The notes: generated from the letters alone by a model not told the origin. A stretch of 64,000 nucleotides of DNA from Siphonodentalium dalli (GCA_032622095.1 CP136065.1:61673094-61737093); one strand, 5' to 3'; counted from the stretch's first letter, positions 1 through 10,445 are shown. Made by a program: numbers and translations.

Positions 1-347
1 TTCTATTGTTTTGTGGACCAGAGCTTGTCCAGAACCACGTGCTCAAATGGACACATTGCGGTTGTAAGATGGATAACTCGAATTCAAGCGGTTACTATTA
101 ACAATAAAAAGCACTTGATTTTAGAGTTATCCATCTTACAACCGCAATTTGTCCATTTGAGCACCTGGTTGGTTCTGGACAAGTTCTGGTTCACAAACAA
201 TAGAAACATCAAACATTGATACACATGTATCTAATCACTCTGAGCTTTGATGGGTGGGTTCCTCGACTCGAATCAAATATTTTTTACCCCCGAAGCCAAA
301 GAAATAGTAATTTAGGAGCGTCTGATCGGATTGAGTACCTTTAATAT
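1..347. mobile_element. Fragment of long-form family B element with inverted repeat
   Basis: Arms at about 1-79 and 127-205 are near-perfect inverted complements. Both carry the ggataactc/gagttatcc stem around a short loop. Bases 225-347 are nearly the same as 49980-50108, and as the reverse complement of 61075-61150. This is therefore the internal part of the long family B element, cut by the window edge. A short open frame here is only read-through of the inverted repeat. Confidence 0.7.
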
Positions 348-384
348 CTTCATTTAGAACTATTTACAGTTTACCTGTACATCT

Positions 385-545
385 AATCAGGCATCGTTAG
401 AATTAGTTTGAGGAATATGCACAGTATTGATTATATGACAGTTTCTTTCATCAATTAAACTGAAGATTGTCTCGACTTCACATTGATTTCTCGATTTCGT
501 CTGTCGTCATTAATGAGCAGACATGTAAAGACACCTAGTCGTCAG
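385..545 (+). repeat. Dispersed repeat family K, copy 1
   Basis: About 160 bp resembling 4185-4345 and 8725-8885. All three share an order of blocks: cgttag, acaatattgatta, catcaattaaa, cattgatttctcg, then taatgaat/taatgag. This copy is the most diverged. No coding frame or terminal repeats are visible, and the class is unknown. Confidence 0.5.
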
Positions 546-553
546 TTGCTTGT

Positions 554-979
554 AAGTCTGGAAATAAGGTGTCTGTCATTTGCAGAATGAGGTCCCCAGA
601 GGGTGAATTTAGTGATGTTATCCAGCATGGTAGGCTAGCATCACAAAATTCACCCGCTGGGTTCCTCATTCTGGTCAGGCCTCAACTGCTATGCGAAACT
701 TAGGATGGGATTGAAGTTTCCCAGTTGAAGTTGGTGATGTTCACCCATTAGTCACCTCGATTATGTTCTACAAATTAAGGGATATAGAAACTGAACAGAA
801 GGGAGAAAGTAACTTAAATCAGTGTTAATTTGAGACTATAGATACTTCCCAGAAAATACAAAATGAGGTTACCAGAGGGTGAATTTAGTGATGCTAGCCC
901 ACTGTGCAGGGTAGCGTCACTAAATTCCCCCTCTGGGTACCTCCTTCTGCAAATGACAGACACCATATTTTGAGGCTTG
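554..979. mobile_element. Family A palindromic element, intact, 9-bp target duplication
   Basis: The ends are inverted (aagtctgg / gaggcttg). Each end carries a long hairpin whose stems contain GAATGAGGTCC and GGTGAATTTAGTGATG. A middle segment carries ctgaacagaagg. Exact 9-bp direct repeats gttgcttgt lie at 545-553 and 980-988. This is the best-bounded copy of the family. There is no coding capacity, so it is non-autonomous. A 9-bp duplication with long inverted ends would suit a Mutator-like MITE, but other copies have different flank lengths. Confidence 0.75.
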
Positions 980-1008
980 GTTGCTTGTTAGTGGTGGAGC
1001 ATTTGAGT

Positions 1009-1100
1009 TTAACCCTTTCAGTGCCAAATCCGATTTTTGTATCAACCCATATTTCCTTGATCATTTTTCAAATTTATTGATTATGATAATGTGACACATT
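1009..1100. mobile_element. Family E piggyBac-like MITE, partial copy
   Basis: It begins TTAACCCTTTCAGTGCC and runs through the same sequence as the intact copy at 30331-30446 (tcaacccatatttccttgat, aaatttattgattat). The far end is not recognisable. Confidence 0.6.
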
Positions 1101-1515
1101 GATGGAAAGTTAGAGCTCTTAGGTTTAACAGTTATATCTTTAGGTTTATACTTGGCATCTTCTATTGTCCTCCTGATATTGGTCAAAGATGTTTATGTTT
1201 TACCAGAAGGGTTTTTAAACTTCAAGTAAGGTTTGTGATGGAGAACTTCAAGATAAAGTTTTTGAACAACGAATTAACAAGGTTTTGAGTATGACTGTCC
1301 GTTATTCGTCACAACGAACACCAACAGACCGAAAATACGCTAGAGAAACCAAGCAGATACACCAAAGGCAGCATCACAGATACGAATATCTCTACATACA
1401 GAACCATACACAATCTCACAACAAAGTAAATCAGACTTGCTCTCCAACAGGAATTCCTCGAATAATGTGTTTCCCACGGAGTCAGTCCATGAGGACTATC
1501 CGTTAGCCTACCCAA

Positions 1516-1735
1516 ACCTAAGGGGCTCATGTATATATCTACTCACATGCAAAAAATGCAACTCCCAATACGTAGGGGAGACTAAGCGTAAATTTAGAAC
1601 ATATGCCTATCAGAATACCTGGCCGATATTACACATAACAGAAATATTTCGGTAGCATTTCAATTCAATCTACCAGACCACGATATAAGTGACCTTTGAC
1701 ATCGGGTCATTGAGATAATGAACTGTGACACAGAG
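1516..1735 (+). pseudogene. Penelope-like element fragment: GIY-YIG endonuclease domain, broken
   Basis: The frame reads GSCIYLLTCKKCNSQYVGET, followed by KRKFRT. This is the typical N-terminal part of the GIY-YIG-type endonuclease of Penelope-like retroelements (a Y-L-x-C-x-x-C-x-x-Y-V-G-E-T pattern). Further coding similarity continues after a frameshift near 1597-1615: a frame reads HLADITHNRN and then FNLPDHDISDL before stops. The copy is therefore a dead, frameshifted remnant. No reverse transcriptase is present nearby; upstream sequence (1285-1500) is open but not recognised. The family assignment rests on the motif alone; a GIY-YIG domain from another retroelement type is possible. Confidence 0.6.
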
Positions 1736-1773
1736 AGGGTATGAACTTCTAGTCATATACCTTCAATTATTAA

Positions 1774-2279
1774 ACCCCCCGCAACGTAGTTGAGGGGGGG
1801 TATACTGGAATCAGCTTGTCCGTCCGTCGTCCGTCCGTGGACACAAATTTGTCCGGAGTTTTTCTCAGTCGTTTTTTGATCAATTTCCATGAAACTTGGC
1901 ACAGACATCAACCACCATGGGAACCTGTGCACCTGCGATTATTCCTACATTTTTAGGTCAATTCTTTTTAAACTTGGCACAGATATTTAGTACCATGGGA
2001 ACCTGTGCACCTGCAATTATGACGTCTGTCAGACTTTTTTTTGTGGAGTTATTCCCCTTTTTCGACCTAGAACATTATCGCAACATGCATAATTTTGTTC
2101 GAGGTTTTATTCCAACATTTTTCGGTCAATAGGTTTAAGATTAGGGTTATGGTTGTGCACCTGCAATGGGAACTGTTATTTTATTATTTTAACTAAATGT
2201 TTACTGACATGTGAAACATCTTAGTATTTTAAAAACACGGGGGGTATCCTTGGTCCCATTGGGACAGTCACACCTCTAG
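1774..2279 (+). repeat. Family M gtccgtcc-rich repeat, copy 1
   Basis: It opens with a C-run/G-run palindrome (acccccc...gggggggtatactgg), then gtccgtccgtcgtccgtccg. Two or three diverged subunits follow, each with cttggcacaga, ccatgggaacctgtgcacctg and ttccccttttt. It ends gggacagtcacacctctag, like the copy at 38351-38937. Noncoding. Confidence 0.7.
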
Positions 2280-2735
2280 TTGTTTTTAGTAACTTTTTCC
2301 CTTCTGTTCAGTTTCTATATCCCCTAATTTGCAGAAGATAAAATGTATAATCATGGCGACTAATTGGTGAACCTCATCAACTTCAACAGAGGAACTTCAA
2401 TGTGATCCTAGGTTTCCAATAGCAGTTGAGGCCTCGGCAGAATGAGGTTCCCAGAGTGCGAATTTGGTGATGCTAGCCCACCGTGCTTAGGCCTCATCTT
2501 CTGAGAAGTATCTATAGTCTCAACATAACATTATTCTTAGTTAATTTTTCCCTTCTGTTCAGTTTCTATCTCCCATAATTTGAGGAAGATAAAATGCATA
2601 ATCGAGGTGACTAATGGGTGAACATCACGAACTTTAACTGGGGAACTTCCATCTGATTCTACGTCTCCCCATAGCAGTCGAGGCCTCAGCAGAGTGACTA
2701 ATTTCACCCTCTGGGGACACACACTATCCATATTC
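2280..2735. mobile_element. Family A element, rearranged copy
   Basis: Two internal family A units (cccttctgttcagtttctat ... gcataatcgaggtgac) stand in tandem, each followed by a GAATGAGG or GAGTGA stem. The 5' hairpin is missing where repeat M abuts. The right end is degraded (cacacactatccat). Confidence 0.6.
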
Positions 2736-2844
2736 AATCATTGTGGACTTCAGACTTGGACTTGGCTGGAGGGTCTTGTTGGTGGTGTGTTCTAGAATCA
2801 ACAACTGCGCCCCATCCCACTTAATCCATTCTATACAAAATACT

Positions 2845-2935
2845 CGTTGACGATTAGTTATCCCTCAGGAAATGTTCAGATAATAAGTTCAACAAATGAC
2901 CATATTATCTGAACATTTCTCACCAATGAATATGA
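2845..2935. mobile_element. Family D fragment
   Basis: It contains gttgacgattagtta, then the hairpin aatgttcagataataag/gaacatttctcaccaatga found in the fuller D copies (for example 33955-34214). Neither TTAA terminus is present. Confidence 0.5.
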
Positions 2936-3048
2936 ATCATTCGCAAGGATCTGGGAACATTTATAAAATTAATATAAGAAAAATTAAAAAAGATGTCTCA
3001 GACCCCTGTCAGAAATGGTTAATTACCAAATTTTTCAACTTTATCATT

Positions 3049-3245
3049 TGCATATGTCTGCCAGTTGAGACTGTTCACTTGAATGGTACATATCTAAGGG
3101 AAGGAACATGCCCGCTATGTTCTGGTAACAGATCAGGAGACAACTTCGATTACCCCTTTGAGTGTGAAGCGCTAAAGTGCAAGAGAAAATGTCTTATATC
3201 AGAAGAATACCTGAACAGACGAAGCAGTACATATACATATATTGT
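3049..3245 (+). pseudogene. Non-LTR retrotransposon (LINE) ORF2 C-terminal fragment
   Basis: The open frame contains LPVETVHLNG, REGTCPLCSG, then GDNFDYPFECEAL and KRKCLISEEYLNRR. Invertebrate LINE ORF2 proteins commonly end with this arrangement: an L-P-x-E-T segment, a CPLC metal-binding pair, G-D-x-F-x-Y/H with a second cysteine, and then an arginine-rich tail. Only this tail survives. The reverse transcriptase and endonuclease are absent, and the frame runs into repeat N at 3249. The histidine expected before the last cysteine is replaced by tyrosine, which fits a decayed copy. The clade (CR1-like or RTE-like) cannot be told. Confidence 0.55.
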
Positions 3246-3248
3246 ATA

Positions 3249-3375
3249 CTAGCTGAAACAGGCTCCCTTTGGGAGCCTTTATTCGGAGTCGGAGGGGCCT
3301 GTGGCCTCTGCACAAAAGGGCCTGCGGCCCCTTTGTGCATTGGGAGCCTGCGGCCCCTGTGTGTGCTATGCTCTT
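3249..3375. repeat. Family N GC-rich hairpin repeat, copy 1
   Basis: The hairpin ggctccctttgggagcc is followed by several gcctgcggcccc/ggggcctgtggcc palindromes. A related copy lies at 10640-10790 and starts with the same ctgaaacaggctcc. It stands out as a GC-rich island in AT-rich sequence. Confidence 0.55.
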
Positions 3376-3522
3376 TTATATATATAGATATTAATATTTA
3401 TTATGCTACTTCAATATATCCTCGTGCAGATAGGTTCACATTGGACATAACCATTGACATTGGTTCCAGACTAAAATAGGCCCACAGTGAGCTTATATTT
3501 GTGTGTGAGATTGTTTCTGCTC

Positions 3523-3872
3523 AGGCCTCCGGAAAGTTTCTTTATTATCAAATTTCTATAGAAACTTCTTCACATAGATTATATTTCTTTAAAATCACAT
3601 AGATTATATTTCTTTTTTAATTTAGTTTCTCTCTATCCCCAAATTGGCAGATGACACATTGCATAATCAAGGTTCCCAATTGGTGTACATCAAAATATTC
3701 ACCATTTGGGAACTTAAATCTGAGTATGTCTCCCATAGCAAATGAGGCCATGCAGAATGAGGTCCACAGAGGGTGAATTTGGTGATGCTAGCCCGCTATG
3801 TGGGATAGCATCGCTAAATTCACCTTATGGGGACCTCATTCTGCAAATGACAGGTACACTAAACTCAGGCTT
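3523..3872. mobile_element. Family A element lacking its 5' hairpin
   Basis: It starts caggcctccggaaagtttc (interior), with an internal duplication of cacatagattatatttct at about 3571-3615. It then has the right hairpin (3755-3847) and the end caggtacactaaactcaggctt. Confidence 0.65.
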
Positions 3873-4184
3873 TCCTCTAAACATTGGCGATATTCTAACT
3901 GATGGTCATTTTAATTTTAGGACATTTTTAAACTTATGGGCTAAAACTAAATATTTTACACTGAATTTAGCTTGGAAACTTAAAGCTGGATTTTAGATTG
4001 TTTCCTGGTTATGAAATAATACATATGAGTGGAAAAATTGCTGCCCAGAAACAATTATCAAAGATAGGATTCCCATGACCCTTCCCCAAATCCCCTGATG
4101 GCCACATCCTTGTAGGATTGAAGGTTAATGGCTAGTAATTGACATTCGTTTGTGCATTATATAATTACGTTGATTCTCATCTTG

Positions 4185-4345
4185 CTTCGTTAGCAGTGTT
4201 TGTGACAAATGTCCACAATATTGATTAACCTGACAAGACACGTTTCATCAATTAAATTATACTGCATCGTCTTGCATTGATTTTGCGGTTTCATCCATCA
4301 TTGTTTAATGAATGGGCAGGTGAAGGAAATTAATCTTATGGGAAT
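4185..4345 (+). repeat. Dispersed repeat family K, copy 2
   Basis: It carries gacaaatgtccacaatattg, gacaagacacgtttcatcaa and gtcttgcattgattt, matching 8725-8885 closely and in the same orientation. It is noncoding. Confidence 0.55.
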
Positions 4346-4671
4346 GTCTGATAGTGCTAGAGAACTTTCTCTTCAATTATGGGGACAGGACAGCTAACAC
4401 ATAGAAACTTTAAGGTACGTCTGCACTTTAGAAAGTCTTGAATGGAGTTATATACAGTAAAACCTCTCCGAACTAGACTGACCCTCTAAAAACTGAATCC
4501 ATTTCCACACCGAACATCTGCTCCCAAAATCACTCAAGTGCATTCGCACTTAATAATTACCTCAGCAATTTAAAACCTCACCATTCCAAATGCCTAATGT
4601 GATTTTGAATTCGTAAGCAAACAGAACACGTGCATTCGAACCTCCGGAAACGGAACTTGCATGTCAATCGG

Positions 4672-5048
4672 ATCACCCACATGTTAACTATGTACATGTA
4701 TCTCTATCATCAGGCCTCGATCACCCACATGTTAACTATGTACATGTATCTCTATCATCAGGCCTCGATCACCCACATGTTAACTATGTACATGTATCTC
4801 TATCATCAGGCCTCGATCGCCCACATGTTAACTATGTACATGTATCTCTATCATCAGGCCTCGATCACCCACATGTTAACTATGTACATGTATCTCTATC
4901 ATCAGGCCTCGATCGCCCACATGTTAACTATGTACATGTATCTCTATCATCAGGCCTCGATCACCCATATGTTAACTATGTACATGTATCTCTATCATCA
5001 GGCCTCGATCACCCACATGTTAACTATGTACATGTATCTCTATCATCA
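4672..5048 (+). repeat. 48-bp minisatellite, 8 copies
   Basis: The unit starts atcacccacatgttaactat and ends ctatcatcaggcctcg. Eight copies are almost identical, differing at cac/cgc and cacat/catat, and the last is truncated. Because 48 is a multiple of three, one frame stays open and reads THMLTMYMYLYHQASI repeatedly. Nothing outside the array supports a gene, so the open frame is probably incidental. Confidence 0.9.
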
Positions 5049-5079
5049 AGTCAAGTGTTTCATACCATTGTCTAACATA

Positions 5080-5551
5080 CCTGTCTAATTATTTATCTTT
5101 GTTCAGATATTACTTTAGTCCATAAGACCAACTATAACAACAGTTGTCTGATTCAATATTGATATGTCTGTTTCGCACCTTGGTGAACAGTTGAGAATTG
5201 ACAGTTAATTTACATCATTGGCAGTCAAAACCTGTCTAATTATATTTATCTTTGTTCGGATAATACTTTTGGACCAAAAGCCGACAATATAATTTTCACA
5301 ACAGTTGCCTGATTCAATATTGATAGTAATGCCCTAAGTAATCAACTCCTTAAGGGGTCGATTACTTAGGGCATTACTGTATCTTTGATTCTCACCTTAG
5401 TGAACAGTTGAGTTGAGAATTGACAGTTAATTTACATCATTGGCAGTCAAAACCTGTCTAATTATTTATCTTTGTTCGGATAATGCTTTTGGACCATAAG
5501 CCGGCAATATAATTTTCACAACAGTTGCCTGATTCAATATTGATAGTAATG
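5080..5551 (+). repeat. Local triplication of a ~150-bp unit
   Basis: Units start with cctgtctaatta at 5080, 5231 and 5453. Each contains tatctttgttc, acaacagttg, gattcaatattgata and, in the first two, gaacagttgag and acatcattggcagtcaaaa. Units 2 and 3 carry a family B element at the same point; unit 1 has the empty site. Confidence 0.75.
5325..5379. mobile_element. Collapsed family B element (55-bp end-to-end palindrome)
   Basis: Only the two outer arms remain (agtaatgccctaagtaatc ... gattacttagggcattactg), joined at ctccttaaggggt. The interior of about 150 bp is missing. It sits inside unit 2 of the triplication. Confidence 0.75.
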
Positions 5552-5905
5552 CCCTAAGTAATCGATTCCTTAACCACAGCAGAATTATGGGTAACTTTTC
5601 AGGATTTATTCGGAAATATGGCTTGTTGCCATTCATTGGAAAGCTCTCGGGAAGAGCTTTCCGATGAATGGCAACAATTGTGGATGAAGATGGATAACTC
5701 TAAAATCAAGTGGCTTTTGTTGATATCAAATAACAGGTTTTAGGCAATTTTATACCATAGCTGACTGGTTAGCGGCATTATTTTGGACAATTAATCAATT
5801 CTGATAACTGAAGCTGCATTTTAAAAAAATGCTGCTGTTGTTGGAATCTGATGATATGGAGACCATGCATCGATCCGGATTGAGTATCTTGAACACTGTT
5901 TTTAG
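5545..5905. mobile_element. Family B long-form fragment
   Basis: The left arm (gtaatgccctaagtaatcg ... attcattggaaagctctc) turns into a short reverse arm. It is followed at 5690 by internal sequence shared with 49554-50133 and 61045-61440: ggataactc, caattaatcaattctgataa, gttgttggaatctgat, cggattgagta. The right terminal arm is absent. Confidence 0.65.
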
Positions 5906-6121
5906 TTATTTTTCCCTTCTGTTTAGTTTTTATCCCCTAATTTGCAGAAGATAAAATGCATAATCGGGGTGACTAATGGGTGAACATCACCAACTTCAAC
6001 TTGGGAACTTCAATCTCATCCTAGCTAGCTATGTATACAATAGCAGTTGAGGTCTAACTTTAAAGCGGAATGAGGTTCCCAGAAGGTGAATTTGGTGATG
6101 CTAGCCCACCATATGGGATAG
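5906..6121. mobile_element. Family A interior plus half hairpin
   Basis: It carries cccttctgtttagttttta, gcataatcggggtgact, then the left stem of the right hairpin (GAATGAGGTTCCCAGAAGG). It stops at ccaccatatgggatag without the returning stem. Confidence 0.6.
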
Positions 6122-6329
6122 TGCCATGAGTTTTACATGAGTTAATAAACTATAGTCGGACAGTCTGCACAAGCACAGTCAACGTAACACTGGGTTGGTC
6201 TCATTATATATGCCTAGCGCGGTCACTCAGTCTAGTAAATATCCAGACTCCATCTCATTACTGTCATCTACGTCTGATGGCACCGGCATTCTAACTGTTT
6301 TCAGAGATGAAGGGGGATCACCTTTTAAT

Positions 6330-6745
6330 ACGCCAGTTTGAAAAAATGGTTGTATTATGTAAATGGGTTGTCTGTCCATCGTCCGTCCGTCATCAGTTGT
6401 CCGTCCGCTTTTGGTTTCCGGATGATAAGTTTAGATTGAATCGAATGAACTGAACCAAATTTGGTATATTAGTTTACCACCCCAAAATACAGATCAAGTT
6501 CGAATATGGGTTTCATCCGCATGATTTTGACTGTTATGCCCCTTTTTCGACTTAGATTTACCTGATTTGCGGTTTCCGGATGATAACTTTAGATTGAATC
6601 GAGTGAGCTGAACCAAATTTGGTATACAGATCAAGTTCAAATATGGGTTCTGTCTGCATGCCCCACTCTACTCCAGAAACGGGCGTATTATGCCACGCCC
6701 CGACGGCGTGCTCTTGTTGTGAAGATTCATTATATTCATGAAAGC
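6330..6745 (-). repeat. Family I repeat, copy 1
   Basis: Two subunits each carry tccggatgataa(g/c)tttagat, gaaccaaatttggtat and gatcaagttc. They follow a gtccgtccg stretch, and the repeat ends gaaacgggcgtattatgcc. A related copy is at 23256-23465. Noncoding; orientation was assigned from the assumption that cggggcgtggcat begins the element. Confidence 0.5.
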
Positions 6746-7756
6746 AATGTTTATACACTCATAGATCTACACACGTGCGCCTGAGGTCATGTAACTATGC
6801 AAGAGTAGTCACTCTTCCCCCGACCAATAGAATGCATGTTTCAAGGTTTGCTTCACTATGCATGCAGAATACAAGTTTTGCCATTCAGATGCTATATAAT
6901 AAAGAACAAAGTGAGGAAGATATTGTGATAAGCACGCTTTTTATAGTAAATATTATTGTATGGCAGTCATGTTGCATCATCTCGTTATTTAGAATAAGAG
7001 CATGACAATTTATGATACGATTACTCTAAGTTGTAACGATCCTTATTTGGCACGTGACGTTAATTCCAAATGTTAGCTGAGGTCAGGAGAAAATACTAAC
7101 TAGATTTAACCAGTTTTGAATATCTTTGCAAATACGATTCTATTATGTAAACTTGTTCTATCTGACCATTTCCCAATTAAGAGGAAAAATATGTAAGTTT
7201 GATTTTGAACATATGATGTTTGGTCAGTTAACACCAACATGGATTTTATTCGATAAAATCATGAGATTGCAGTCAGATATTTCGAGTGTGGCTTGTATGA
7301 ATAATTGAATTTGCAGGAGGCTATTCATTGGTCATTGCAAGCAACTCATCGTCGCTGTGCATTGGTTCGATTTCTCCAATTTGAAATAATTTTAACCACG
7401 AGAGTCTTTAGACCGTAAGTTGATTGGAATGAACACGGTCTAATTTTATTTAAGACTGGCGGTCACTTGGTCATCAAAACATTTTCATCCAGAACGATGG
7501 AATCATCACACAGCCTTCCTTCGCCCAAATCTTTGAATTTTGAAAGTAAATTTAATTTTATAAAACAATCTACAATCTTCGCCATTGTAAAGCCGTCATA
7601 GTATAAAACATGGAATTGGCAAATCATTGATCAGCGACATAATTAAAAATAGTAAGATCATCATAAAGTCGGTCCTTTTATTTATTTATGTTTTTTCTAT
7701 TTGTTTTCGTCATAAATTTCATATAAATATTTTTATTATGTTGTTGTTGTTATTGT
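6746..7756. other. No recognisable feature
   Basis: AT-rich DNA. Short open frames at 6775-7005, 7126-7308 and 7627-7923 lack recognisable motifs or convincing splice sites, and the last one runs into family C. I see no gene here. Confidence 0.4.
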
Positions 7757-8683
7757 TTAACCCTTCCATGACCGGAGCTTCCCGAAATATGGCGAAAACC
7801 CTGTGCCGATGCATTCTCTTATATATGCGAATTCCCATATGGAGCCTCGCATATATAAGAATACATTGGTCTAACAATATTTACCTTGGCCTTGTAAGAC
7901 AGTGCATCCTCTTATGTATATGATGCTCTGTATGGGATACTCTCATATATAAGAGAATGCACTGGCACAGGATCTTTAATGTTGCACCAGCACAGCTCCC
8001 GTAAGGAAAGGGTTAAAGATCCTGTGACAGTGCATTCTCTTATATATGCGAGTCTCACATGGGGTGCCTTCCATATATAAGAGAATGCATTGGCCTAACA
8101 ATAATTACCTTGACCTTGTAAGCCAGTGCATTCTCTTATATGCGAGGCTCCCTATGTGAGACTCGCATACATAAAAGAATGCACTGGCACAGGATCTTTA
8201 ATGTTGCACCAGCGCAGCTCCCGTAAGGAAAGGGTTTAAGATCCTATGACAGTGCATTCTCTTATATATGCGAGTCTCACATGGGTTGCCTCACATATAT
8301 AAGAGAATGCATTGGCCTAACAATAATTACCTTGACCTTGTAAGCCAGTGCATTCTCTTATATGTAAGACTCGCATACATAAAAGAATGCACTGTCACAG
8401 AATGCACTGTCACAGGATCTTTAACCCTTTCCTTACGGGAGCTGCGATGATGCAGCATTAAAGATCCTGTGCCAGTGCTTTCTCTTATATATGAGAGTCT
8501 CCCATACGGAGCGTCGCATACATAAGAGAATCCACTGTCTTACAAGGTCAAGATAAATAATGTTAGGCCAATGTATTCTCTTATATATGTGAGGCTCCCA
8601 ATGGGAGACTCACATATATAAGAGAATGCATTGGCACAGGGTTATCCCAAAATTTCAGGAAGTTCCAGGTATGGAAGGGTTAA
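7757..8683. mobile_element. Family C piggyBac-like MITE cluster, tandem and rearranged
   Basis: It is bounded by TTAA at 7757-7760 and 8680-8683. The first full unit, 7757-8016, runs TTAACCCTTCCATGAC ... GGAAAGGGTTAA. The unit joins end to end with further copies in both orientations (junctions near 8013, 8233 and 8420). Each has two hairpins with stems CATTCTCTTATATATGCGAG and a spacer taccttgaccttgtaag. The end AGCTCCCGTAAGGAAAGGG is specific to this cluster. No transposase is present. Confidence 0.75.
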
Positions 8684-8724
8684 CAGAGCTGAATATATCT
8701 GCCTTTGATTACATCATCCATCAT

Positions 8725-8885
8725 TAGCCGTGTTTGCAACAAATGTCTACAATATTGATTAACTGACAAGACACGTTTCATCATGTAAACTCAAACTGAC
8801 GATCCCTGTAGCGTCTTGCATTGATTTCTCGATTTCAGCTGTCATCGTCTAATGAATGGACAGGTAAAAGACATCGATCTTAAAG
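8725..8885 (+). repeat. Dispersed repeat family K, copy 3
   Basis: It shares acaaatgtctacaatattga, gacaagacacgtttcatca and gcgtcttgcattgattt with copy 2. About 4.5 kb separates copies 2 and 3, and the flanks do not match, so this is dispersal rather than a large duplication. Confidence 0.55.
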
Positions 8886-9293
8886 GGACATTCAGTCCTT
8901 CACTGAGGGCCTTCACTGAGAGTAAATGTGAAAAATCAAAAAAGGTTTATAAAATCATTATCACTATAAAGAAAGTTTAGAGGGTTTAGCAGCCGTGTTA
9001 AATCTTGATGGCAACCCCTTAGTCATATTTTCAATCAATAAGAACCCTTATCTACTAAAATATTACTGGCATGCAGCAATCGTGAAAACTCATTCATATA
9101 CTGTTAAACGAACTATATACGACAATAATTATAAACTACAATATGTGAATCGTTATAACAGTCTTATATATATTTGCAATATTTACATTCAATTTGGGTT
9201 GTGTTCACCCTCTCCTCCCATATTTGTTGAGAACTCTGATATCCATGCACACGTTTATGATGGAGTCACTGTAGTGTGAATGTTTGTGTAATA

Positions 9294-9418
9294 CAGTAAT
9301 GCCCTAAATAATCGACTCCTTAATCACAGCAGAATTAAGGGTAACTTTTCACGGATTTAGTCGGAAATATGGCTTGTTGCCATTCATCGGAAAGCTCGAT
9401 TATTTAGAGCATTACTGT
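9294..9418. mobile_element. Family B element with right arm deleted
   Basis: The left arm is complete up to cattcatcggaaagctc. It joins directly to the terminal gattatttagagcattactg. TA flanks are present on both sides. Confidence 0.8.
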
Positions 9419-9566
9419 AGCTGTTGTGTGAAAGACTACCAACCCTATGCACCTATTTCACGTATATGAGGGAAATGATGGTGATAGTCAACTTAATTTT
9501 ATTTTATTCTTAAAGGGATTTGCATGATGAAACAATGTATTGTTTAATTTAAGACTAAAACTGTGA

Positions 9567-9715
9567 CAGTGACTTGTCAACAAACATCTGTTCAAATATT
9601 ATAGTCTAAATATGATTTTCAGAATATTTTTCAATGCTTTGACCTTTTCCAATGTTACTGTCAAGTTTTGATTATTTAAAACTTTGTCATATTATTGGAA
9701 TAATTGGACTTTTTT
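9567..9715. repeat. Dispersed repeat family H, copy 1
   Basis: It shares gtcaacaaacatc, tatagtctaaatat, attttcagaatattttt and ggcaag/gtcaagttttgatt with 58640-58770 in the same orientation. Its class is unknown. Confidence 0.5.
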
Positions 9716-9811
9716 CTGTAGTTCCACTGTTTATATAATTATATTGTTTTGACATGCAAAATCTTATTATTGGAAAGTTATAATAATGAAAATGAGAACA
9801 ATGTTAATCTA

Positions 9812-9929
9812 CAGTAATCTCACTGAGAGCTTTCCGATGAATGGCAAGAAGCCATATTTTCGACTAAATCCTGAATAGTTATCCATAATTCTGCTGTGGT
9901 TAAGGAGTCTATTACTAAGGGCATTAATG
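9812..9929. mobile_element. Family B element with left arm deleted
   Basis: Only CAGTAAT remains of the left end. It is followed at once by ctcactgagagctttccg and the whole right arm to gcattaatg. It is the mirror image of the deletion at 9294-9418. Confidence 0.75.
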
Positions 9930-10084
9930 TATTTGTTCGTGTGCATGTTAATGATAAGTTGTTTTACAGACTTGCATGTTATTTCGCATTAACCCACTTT
10001 GAAGTCCCTTTAAATTATTTTATGTGTACCCTTCAAATCAACTAAAATGCAAATTTGACAAACTCGATCACCTGTAGATAATGG

Positions 10085-10445
10085 CACGGATGGCCTTCGC
10101 GGTGGGTATGATGTTAATATTGTCACACCGGTTAAAACTGCCATAAACAGAAAGAATATTAAAATATAGACATTTTTTGTTTTTATACCACTAATAAATA
10201 TCCCGCAAATAGTATTTTATTGACAAGTTCGTATGCTCTGTTATGTAAACAAAGGTCAGGTTCTGTAACATATTTGGCTTTTGTTTACATTTACATAACA
10301 AAGCGTACAAAATTGACAATGACATACTATCGATGCAATACTTATGATTGGTGTAAGAGAAAAATCTGTCTATATTTTAATATTCTTTCTGTTTATTAAT
10401 GGATGTGACTATTTAACAGTAATACCCACCGTGAAGGCCATCCAT
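10085..10445. mobile_element. Foldback element (~360 bp hairpin)
   Basis: The arms pair over most of their length: ggatggccttcgcggtgggt with acccaccgtgaaggccatcc, taaacagaaagaatattaaa with tttaatattctttctgttta, and gttatgtaaacaaa with tttgtttac. The loop is near 10250-10272. No coding sequence is visible. The right end continues into the 37-bp tandem array. Confidence 0.7.

Noticed and set aside
4630-5088. 152-codon open frame over the 48-bp repeat
   Set aside because: It is open only because the unit length is a multiple of three; no splice sites or conserved flanks.
7757-8683. Promoter cluster suggested by repeated tatatat boxes
   Set aside because: The TATA-like runs are the stems of family C hairpins and occur in every copy.
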